NCBI GenBank assembly: GCA_947179325.1
Contig: CAMXAU010000003.1
Coordinates: 1 to 64,000, forward strand
Source of the DNA: an uncultured Bacteroidales bacterium
GTDB taxonomy: Bacteria > Bacteroidota > Bacteroidia > Bacteroidales > UBA932
DNA length: 64,000 bases
Reading direction: 5' to 3'
Shown: positions 57,993 to 64,000 of the stretch, piece by piece
Layout: every line of letters starts with the position of its first letter
Position numbering within the stretch: position 1 is the stretch's first letter
Notes under the pieces: model-generated
The model's database searches: none
What the model was told of the DNA's origin: nothing
The model's input: the letters and a program-made list of their open reading frames with translations, nothing else
Program-made: the position numbers and the translations under genes

Positions 57993-59765
57993 TTATTTAT
58001 ATATTGGTCCATAGTTACGGCATGCCCTGTAGTCAGCCCCTTCGGAATCCATCCCGAAGGCGTTCCATGCTGAAGGACGGTATACATCCTCATCCGGTAC
58101 ATTATGCATGCAGACAGGGATACGTAGCATTGAGGCAAGTGTAATCATGTCCGCCCCTACATGCCCATAGCTTATCGCACCGTGGTTTGCGCCCCATCTG
58201 TCCATTACTGTATACACATCCCGGAATGCCCCTCTCCCTGTAAGCCTCGGAGTAAAGAACGTGCTTGGCCATGCGGGATCCGTACGCTTCGCGATTATCC
58301 TGAACGCATCAGTGTCTATGTCAACAGTCCATCCCTCTGCTATCTGGAGCACAGGTCCAAGGCCCTTGATGAGATTGATGCGGCACATCGTCACCGGCAT
58401 TCCGCCTTTCGTCAGGAACTGGCTTGAAAATCCTCCTCCACGCATATATTCACGTCCTGCAGGATACCAGACAGTATCACTGAGACATGCATCTGCATCC
58501 ATGTCAGTCATTTCCCAGAAACGCTTCATTACAGGCCTGCCGTCCGCATCCGCCATCGCGCCGGTAGCATCAAGAGCTGTCGAGCCTGAATTTATAAGAT
58601 ACAGGAAACCAGGGGCGGCATCACCGCTTAGCCTTTTGCCTGTCACCCTCATGTATGCCTCCGGGGACCAGTACGTCCTTACATCGGAAAACATCTGTGC
58701 CCGTCCAGTAAGCAGATGCAGGAAAAGCATCGTCACACCATTGAGTGTATCATTCTCTGTAGCAAAAGGCATAGGCTCCCTTATGCCGTTCCAGTCAAAT
58801 GATGTATTCAATATGGCCTCGGAGAAGTCGCCGTCCGGTCTGAAGTCCGTCCATTGCCTCTGTCCCTGGAAACCTCCTGCAATCGCATTGTGCCCGGCTG
58901 CCTCCTCTTCAAATCCCATTGCTGCAAGCTTTTGATTACCATGGAGCAAGTCCCGGAAAATCATTGTCATCTTTATCACATAGTCCCAGACCATATCCAG
59001 TTCTTTGCGGCAGAAACGCAGATACACCGGATTAAGGTCAGTGCCTTCATTGCACATGCAATGTTTTTCCACCCATGTCCTGGCCTTTGCAAATTCTTCC
59101 GCATCATAGATACCAAGCTGCACACGGCGCTCTATCTCAGAGCAGTCCACATATTCGCAGCGCATCCCGAGGTACTCCTGGAAAAAGTCCGGGTCAGGAA
59201 TTGAGCCGCCTATCCCCATTGAGACAGAACCTATCGAAAGATAGCTCTTGCCCCTCATCTGCATGACTGCCACGGCAGCACGTCCGAAACGAAGGAGCCT
59301 GGACTTGACATCATCCGGTATCCCTGTATCGGACACATCCTGGACATCACGTCCGTATATTCCAAACGCTGGAAGCCCTTTCTGGCTATGCACCGCAAGG
59401 GCACACGCAAGGTATACTGCCCCAGGACGCTCCGTTCCATTGAAGCCCCATATAGCCTTTGGCATAAGAGGGTCCATATCAATGGGCTCCGCTCCATAGC
59501 ACCAGCACGGGGTCACGGACACAACTGCACCGACATTGCATTCCCTGAACTTCTCTGCCGCAGCAGCAGCCTCTGCGACTCCACCTATCGTTGTGTCAGC
59601 TATTACGCATTCAACACGATGTCCATCCGAATAGAAAAGTTCCTCCGAATACAGGTCAGCAAGACGCCTTGCCATCCCCATGGTCATTTCTTCTAAAGAT
59701 TCGCGGATTCCGCCACGACGTCCGTCTATGACAGGACGGATGCCTATCTTAGGATAATTTTTCAT
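57993..59765 (-). CDS. fucI: L-fucose isomerase
   Basis: This encodes a 590-aa isomerase, the family's usual length. It interconverts L-fucose and L-fuculose, and often also D-arabinose and D-ribulose, with Mn2+. Family blocks include [73 protein letters not shown] and [11 protein letters not shown]. The start ATG 59765 lies inside the end of the symporter gene (17-bp overlap). The partner kinase here looks more like a ribulokinase than FucK, and no fuculose-phosphate aldolase lies in the window. Confidence 0.9.
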   Translation of the reverse strand: MKNYPKIGIRPVIDGRRGGIRESLEEMTMGMARRLADLYSEELFYSDGHRVECVIADTTIGGVAEAAAAAEKFRECNVGAVVSVTPCWCYGAEPIDMDPLMPKAIWGFNGTERPGAVYLACALAVHSQKGLPAFGIYGRDVQDVSDTGIPDDVKSRLLRFGRAAVAVMQMRGKSYLSIGSVSMGIGGSIPDPDFFQEYLGMRCEYVDCSEIERRVQLGIYDAEEFAKARTWVEKHCMCNEGTDLNPVYLRFCRKELDMVWDYVIKMTMIFRDLLHGNQKLAAMGFEEEAAGHNAIAGGFQGQRQWTDFRPDGDFSEAILNTSFDWNGIREPMPFATENDTLNGVTMLFLHLLTGRAQMFSDVRTYWSPEAYMRVTGKRLSGDAAPGFLYLINSGSTALDATGAMADADGRPVMKRFWEMTDMDADACLSDTVWYPAGREYMRGGGFSSQFLTKGGMPVTMCRINLIKGLGPVLQIAEGWTVDIDTDAFRIIAKRTDPAWPSTFFTPRLTGRGAFRDVYTVMDRWGANHGAISYGHVGADMITLASMLRIPVCMHNVPDEDVYRPSAWNAFGMDSEGADYRACRNYGPIYK

Positions 59766-61201
59766 TTTTATTCTGGAATATGAGATTAAGTACAAAACCT
59801 GAAACAAAAATCACTGTCGTTCCGGCCACAATTGTAAGATAGGTATGCATATATGACTGGAACAGGCTCATCCACACTATGACAGCAAGTCCGGCAAGGA
59901 CAACGGAAAGCGAGATCCACCTCTTGACTCTCCTGCAGACAAGCGCAAGAAGGAAAAGCCCCAGCATGCCTCCACTAAAGACAGAAGCAAGCTTCCACCA
60001 GGCGTCAAGGACTCCGTCAGTCCCCATCATCAGAAGCCCTGTGGCGATTCCTGAAATCCCGACAGCGAATGAGGCCGCATAGAGTACACGCATCTTGCAT
60101 CTTCCGTCAATTCCCGGAAAGAAATGTCCGACAAAATCAGACAGGATAATTGTGGCTGACGAATTGATGCTCGTGGCAACAGTGCTCATTCCGGCAGAAA
60201 ACACAGAAGCTATCACAAGCCCTGAGAGTCCGGCAGGAAGGCCATGGACAATGAAATACGGGAATACCTCATCCCCTGCGATACCCATTGGAAGCAGTTC
60301 CGGCCTGGCTGCATAATAAGAGAAAAGCGCAGTGCCTATATATACAAATATGAATGACACCGGGACATACAGAAGACTACCGAAAAGAGTTGACTTGACA
60401 GCATCCCTGGTCGATTTGGCAGTCATATACCTCTGGACATAGTTCTGGTCTATTCCAAAATTCTGCAGATTAACAAAAAGGCCGTAGACAAAGACAACCC
60501 AGAATGTCGGCTCCGCAACAGAAAGCGAAAAGCCCCCAAGGCTCATCTTGCCATGCTCCGAAGCAATACCGATCAACTGCCCTGGCCCATCCGGCATATT
60601 GAATGTCAGCCGGAACGCGCACACAAGCGCACCGGCGATCAATATAATCCCCTGAACTGCATCCGTCCAGACAACGGCAGCGATTCCTCCCATCATTGAA
60701 TACAGGAGAGTGACCGCCCCTGCAATGACAAGCACAGTCCTGACGTCCCATCCGAACATGGTATGGACAGGAATAGCAAGAAGCAGAAGAATAGAGCCTA
60801 TCCTGGCAACCTGGGTAAGGAGATAGCAGGTTGCCACATAGCAGCGTGCCCAATAGCCATAGCGTTGCTCAAGGAAATGATAGGCAGAAACACTGTTGAG
60901 ATTCCTGTATAGCGGAATGAATATCCTTGCAGCAAGAAAAGTGGCAACTGGTATGGAGAAACTGAACACAAGCTGGTTCCAGTTGCCTGAATATGAGCCT
61001 CCGGGAAGGCCGAGAAAACTTATTGAAGATACAAATGTCGCAAATATGGACATCCCGACAACCCAAGCGGGAATACTGCCCTTTGCCTTTGTAAATGCAT
61101 CCGCATCACATTTGCTCCGCAAATAGAAGGAACAGCCGAATAGAGATACCCCCCCCTACAAAAACAAAGAACACAATATAATCAAGCACAGTCAGTTCCA
61201 T
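59749..61201 (-). pseudogene. Sodium:solute symporter interrupted by a G8 frameshift
   Basis: This would be a 483-aa SSS-family transporter. The ATG at 61201, 1 bp after the aldolase stop, opens MELTVLDYIVFFVFVGG, the first membrane helix. After eight G (61149-61156, minus strand) the frame shifts; in the +1-corrected frame V-S-L-F-G-C-S-F-Y-L joins seamlessly to RSKCDADAFTKAKGSIP. Seven G would restore one frame. As written, translation from 61201 stops after about 31 codons, while the large downstream part (about 457 aa, 59749-61122) has no ATG and a stop just before the tract. Twelve further helices, including the GIDQNYVQRY region, are intact. Either phase-variable or a sequencing error. 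Confidence 0.8.
61149..61156 (-). repeat. G8 homopolymer in symporter gene
   Basis: Eight consecutive C on the plus strand lie after codon 15 of the symporter. Slippage to seven would restore the frame. Such tracts are classical contingency sequences and also classical sites of assembly error. Confidence 0.85.
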
Positions 61202-61202
61202 A

Positions 61203-62099
61203 TCACACATCAAGTTGTTTCAGAAGTTCCGAAATCTTGTTTTTCCTGTCCTCATCGAATCTCTTATACGGAAGTGCCACATACCCGTCACAGATACCCA
61301 TGACCTCAAGTGCGCATTTAAGGCCACACAGATACGAAGAGTTGCCGTCACCTGCATTATATATGGCCCCGCTGACTCCCATGATCTTCTTCTGAAGTCC
61401 CATTACAGCCTCCAGGTCACCGCGGGCAGCGGCCACATATGCCTCCACATAAAGCTCCGGAAACATGTTCGCGCCTCCGTTGACCCCTCCGTCCGCTCCC
61501 AATGCCACAGCCGCAGGCATCTGCTCCTCCGGACCCATGTACAACGCGAATCCTGTCCCGGCAAAATGATGCAGGAGAGCAGCAAAATACGTCATGTTGG
61601 CCGACGAATCCTTGAGCCCGGCAATATTCGGATGTACAGAAAGCTCAATCACAGTCTGAAGCTCCAGGAAGACTTTCACATGCGATGGCATGTTATAAAG
61701 ATATACGGGCAACGGAGAGCAGTCTGCCAAAGTCCTGAACCAGGATATGAGGTCAGCCTGTGAAGATGCATAATAATATGGAGCTGCCGCCACTACTCCC
61801 GACGCGCCGCAAGCCTCAGCATACTGCGCAAGCGCAATTGCCTCAGACATTGAAGTTTCAGTAACTCCGACAAGCACAGGCGCCCTTCCGTCAACCGTCC
61901 GGCATACAAGTTCAATAAAATCACGTCTTGTCTTGACAGAAAGGCTTTGCGACTCACCTGTTGTGCCCAGAATAAACAACGCCGCGACACCGCCACCAAG
62001 AACATGGTCCACAAGTTTTTCCGTACCTGCAACATCAATGGTATCCTGAGCCGCCAATGGTGTCACAAGAGGAACAATAATCCCTTTAATCTTATCCAT
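61203..62099 (-). CDS. Dihydrodipicolinate synthase family aldolase/lyase
   Basis: This encodes a 298-aa (beta/alpha)8 class I aldolase-fold enzyme. The Schiff-base lysine is in IAGLKDSSA, the tyrosine in VYLYNMPS, and GTTGESQSLS forms the carboxylate pocket. GADGGVNGGANMFPE is closer to keto-deoxy-sugar aldolases or DHDPS than to sialate lyase. In an operon with FucI and a symporter it probably acts on a 2-keto-3-deoxy acid of the same sugar; lysine synthesis is unlikely. The actual substrate is not known. It lies 13 bp after the lacI-type gene and 1 bp before the symporter. Confidence 0.83.
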   Translation of the reverse strand: MDKIKGIIVPLVTPLAAQDTIDVAGTEKLVDHVLGGGVAALFILGTTGESQSLSVKTRRDFIELVCRTVDGRAPVLVGVTETSMSEAIALAQYAEACGASGVVAAAPYYYASSQADLISWFRTLADCSPLPVYLYNMPSHVKVFLELQTVIELSVHPNIAGLKDSSANMTYFAALLHHFAGTGFALYMGPEEQMPAAVALGADGGVNGGANMFPELYVEAYVAAARGDLEAVMGLQKKIMGVSGAIYNAGDGNSSYLCGLKCALEVMGICDGYVALPYKRFDEDRKNKISELLKQLDV

Positions 62100-62112
62100 A
62101 AAGCCGTTTTAT

Positions 62113-63144
62113 TTAATCGTTATAATAATCACTTTTGACCAACTCTGGCGACACAATGATTTTCGACATCGCAGCCTGCGGCTCCTCTATTCTCCTGACA
62201 ATCAAATCAAAAGTCCTCGATGCAAATTCATCCAGAGGCTGTACGACCGAGGTAAACCCATACGGGAACAAGTCAAACGAGTCCCCTCTGTCATAAGTGG
62301 CGACACCAACCTTCCCAGAAATGTCCACCCCCATTTTGAGCATCTCCCTTATTCCGCTTACAGCAAGCGAGTTCGTCGCAAAGAAAACTGCATCAGTACA
62401 GTTAAAGTCAATTCTGCGCATTATCTCGCCCACATCATCAGCACAAGTATTATAGTCAGCCCTGTATATATATGAATTTTCATCTATATGCAGTTTAGCA
62501 GAAGCCCTCAGATAGCCTGCCTCCCTATCCATTATATTGGACAGCCTGCCAGAATATGACACCATGACAATACGCCTTCTGCCTTCCCCATAGAGTGACC
62601 TCACTGCCATCTGAGCACCCATAGAGTTATCCAGCAGCACCTTGTCTACATTACAGTCTTCAACGTCACGGTCAAATAGCACAACCGGTATCACATTGTT
62701 TGCTACTTTCCTGAGCAAATCCTCTGAACCGGAACAAGGGGCGACAATAAGTCCGTCAATGCCTTTATCTACAAAATTCTCTATGGCCTTCTCCATACGT
62801 GCAGCACTCTCGTCTGTGGATGCGAAAAAGGCAGAATAAGACCTGGAGGCAGCCCTGTCTTCAATGAATCTGGCAAAAGTGGAAAAGAACGGATTGGAAA
62901 TATCAGGAAGTATGACACCTATTGAAGAGGTCCTCTTGACACGAAGACTTCTTGCAAGTATATTGGGCCTGTAATTGTATTTTGCGGCAATTTCCTTTAT
63001 CCGTTCCTCAGTTTCCTCGCTGACATTGTATTTCTTCCTGCCGTCAGCCTGGACTGCATTGTTCAGAGCAAAAGAGACAAGTGCACGTGACACTCCGGCC
63101 TCCTTTGCTATATCCTGAAGAGTTATTGCTGATTTTTTTGACAC
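62113..63144 (-). CDS. LacI/GalR-family transcriptional regulator
   Basis: This encodes a 343-aa regulator. The helix-turn-helix and hinge are at the N-terminus (ITLQDIAKEAGVSRALVSFALNN, then YRPNILARSLRVKRTSSIGVILPDISNPFF), followed by a periplasmic-binding-like sugar domain (DAVFFATNSLAVSGIREM, VGVATYDRGDSFDLF). It heads the nine-gene leftward operon and is divergent from a kinase gene 87 bp away. It likely binds the palindrome at 63160-63175 and represses both directions until a sugar or sugar phosphate is bound. Confidence 0.92.
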   Translation of the reverse strand: MSKKSAITLQDIAKEAGVSRALVSFALNNAVQADGRKKYNVSEETEERIKEIAAKYNYRPNILARSLRVKRTSSIGVILPDISNPFFSTFARFIEDRAASRSYSAFFASTDESAARMEKAIENFVDKGIDGLIVAPCSGSEDLLRKVANNVIPVVLFDRDVEDCNVDKVLLDNSMGAQMAVRSLYGEGRRRIVMVSYSGRLSNIMDREAGYLRASAKLHIDENSYIYRADYNTCADDVGEIMRRIDFNCTDAVFFATNSLAVSGIREMLKMGVDISGKVGVATYDRGDSFDLFPYGFTSVVQPLDEFASRTFDLIVRRIEEPQAAMSKIIVSPELVKSDYYND

Positions 63145-63167
63145 TTTACTTTTTTGTATTACCTTTG
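63137..63167 (+). promoter_or_regulatory. Promoter of the divergent kinase gene
   Basis: TTTG (63137-63140), N19, TACCTTTG (63160-63167): an exact Bacteroides-type promoter. The -33 box lies within the first codons of the LacI-family gene. RNA would start near 63174, giving a leader of about 58 nt. Confidence 0.75.
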
Positions 63168-63175
63168 CAAAGGTA
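63160..63175. promoter_or_regulatory. Operator palindrome shared by divergent promoters
   Basis: TACCTTTGCAAAGGTA is a perfect 16-bp palindrome with a GC centre, the shape of a LacI-family site. Its left half is the -7 box of the rightward promoter and its right half is the -7 box of the leftward one. Confidence 0.8.
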
Positions 63176-63198
63176 GTTAAATCGATATAACAAACAAA
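63168..63198 (-). promoter_or_regulatory. Promoter of the nine-gene leftward operon
   Basis: On the minus strand, TTTG (63198-63195), N19, TACCTTTG (63175-63168). RNA would start near 63161, about 17 nt before the LacI-family ATG. Confidence 0.75.
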
Positions 63199-63231
63199 TT
63201 TTTTTTAACATTTTCATTATACTCCGACAAG

Positions 63232-64000
63232 ATGGATCGCGATAAATATGTATTAGGGGCAGATTTCGGAAGTGATTCTGTACGTGTACTTGCATTTGAC
63301 ACGGAAGCTGGCACAGTCGCTGCCAAAGCGACATGCCGCTATCCAAGATGGGCGGCAGGCAGATTCTGCGCACCGGAAGAAAACAGATACAGGCAGCATC
63401 CACTTGACTACATTGAAAGTCTTGAAGCATGCATAAAGGAGATTGCAGAATGCATAGACCCCTATCACATAGCAGGGATATCTTTCGACACCACAGCATC
63501 CACACCGGTCCTCACTGACAGGTACGGCACTCCCCTGTCGCTCACAGAAAGATTCATGAATGAGCCAGACGCCATGTTTTTCCTGTGGAAGGACCATACC
63601 TCTATAAAGGAAGCGGAAAGAATCAACGAAGTTGCACATTCATGGAAGACTGACTACACAAGATGGTGCGGCGGAAGCTACTCATGCGAATGGGTCTGGG
63701 CAAAAATGCTCCACGCACTCCATTCAAGCCCCTGTCTTGCAGAAGCCGCATACTCCTGGGTAGAGCACTGCGACTGGATTCCAGGTCTCCTTTCCGGGAA
63801 CACGGACCCGCATACGATTGCAAGGAGCAAATGTGCAGCCGGGCATAAGGCAATGTGGAACAGATTATGGGGAGGACTTCCAGAAAGAGGGTTCCTGCAT
63901 GAGGTAGACCCGCTTCTCGATATCTTTGACGGCCACCTGTACAAAGAGACAGTAACCGCGGACAGACGCGCAGGCACGCTATGTAAAGAATGGGCGGAAA
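63232..64000 (+). CDS. FGGY-family carbohydrate kinase, ribulokinase-like (partial)
   Basis: The reading frame opens with MDRDKYVLGADFGSDSVRVL and runs to the window end without a stop (about 256 codons). GADFGSDSVR and ISFDTTASTPVLTDRYGTPL, then AMFFLWKDHTSIKEAERIN, are the ribulokinase (AraB) versions of the FGGY phosphate and substrate motifs, rather than those of xylulokinase or FucK. It would phosphorylate the ketose made by FucI, either L-fuculose or D-ribulose. ATG 63232 is the start, being the first in frame after the promoter. The C-terminal half is outside the window. Confidence 0.87.
   Translation, partial: MDRDKYVLGADFGSDSVRVLAFDTEAGTVAAKATCRYPRWAAGRFCAPEENRYRQHPLDYIESLEACIKEIAECIDPYHIAGISFDTTASTPVLTDRYGTPLSLTERFMNEPDAMFFLWKDHTSIKEAERINEVAHSWKTDYTRWCGGSYSCEWVWAKMLHALHSSPCLAEAAYSWVEHCDWIPGLLSGNTDPHTIARSKCAAGHKAMWNRLWGGLPERGFLHEVDPLLDIFDGHLYKETVTADRRAGTLCKEWAE

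Noticed and set aside
59749..61122. Symporter taken as complete from a TTG start
   Set aside because: This would lack the first membrane helix and the upstream frame encodes exactly that helix, so a frameshifted longer gene explains the data better.
61203..62099. Assignment as N-acetylneuraminate lyase (nanA)
   Set aside because: The glycine-rich segment after the lysine and the GTTGES pocket look more like other DHDPS-family aldolases, and no nan kinase or epimerase is adjacent, although the symporter neighbour would fit.

Overview
The window reads as a chromosomal segment of a Bacteroidales bacterium (phylum Bacteroidota) with roughly balanced base composition. The evidence is a SusC/SusD pair, a run of FimA/Mfa-type fimbrillin lipoproteins, an F-type ATP synthase operon in the order atpD-C-B-E-F-H-A-G, ATP-dependent PEP carboxykinase, an NrtR-type xylose regulator, and repeated matches to the Bacteroides promoter consensus TTTG-N19/20-TAnnTTTG. 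Family or genus cannot be settled from sequence reading alone.

Layout. 1-2400: the small SRP RNA, cytidine deaminase and the tRNA thiolase MnmA. 2.5-6.7 kb: a von Willebrand lipoprotein, a flavoprotein and tsaD. 6.8-16.3 kb: a rightward run of tamB, a tetrapyrrole-type methyltransferase, folB, mtaB, an MBL-fold hydrolase and a secreted sialidase. 16.4-20.7 kb: recQ, pckA with a clear promoter and terminator, and a DUF5715 protein. 20.8-25.8 kb: a leftward xylose operon (regulator-xylB-xylA-xylE) with paired palindromic operators. 26.1-28 kb: an SLC13 transporter. 28-39.5 kb: a nine-gene leftward fimbrial locus. 39.8-46.6 kb: the ATP synthase operon. 46.6-49.5 kb: gene-poor DNA, an Rpn/PD-(D/E)XK nuclease, a HAD phosphatase and initiator tRNA-Met. 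49.7-63.1 kb: a tightly packed nine-gene leftward operon (LacI regulator, DHDPS-family aldolase, sodium:solute symporter, FucI, SusC, SusD, GH18 endoglycosidase, two DUF1735/LamG lipoproteins). A divergent FGGY kinase runs off the right end.

How the parts fit. The right-hand operon looks like a polysaccharide utilization locus. Surface lipoproteins and a GH18 endoglycosidase would release glycans (host N-glycans are the best guess), SusCD would import them, and the symporter, isomerase, aldolase and divergent kinase would handle a monosaccharide such as L-fucose or D-arabinose. The LacI protein probably controls both directions through one palindrome that contains both promoters' -7 boxes. 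The symporter gene carries a G8 tract that puts its first membrane segment out of frame with the rest. This may be a phase-variation switch or a sequence error, and it is the most testable unusual feature here.
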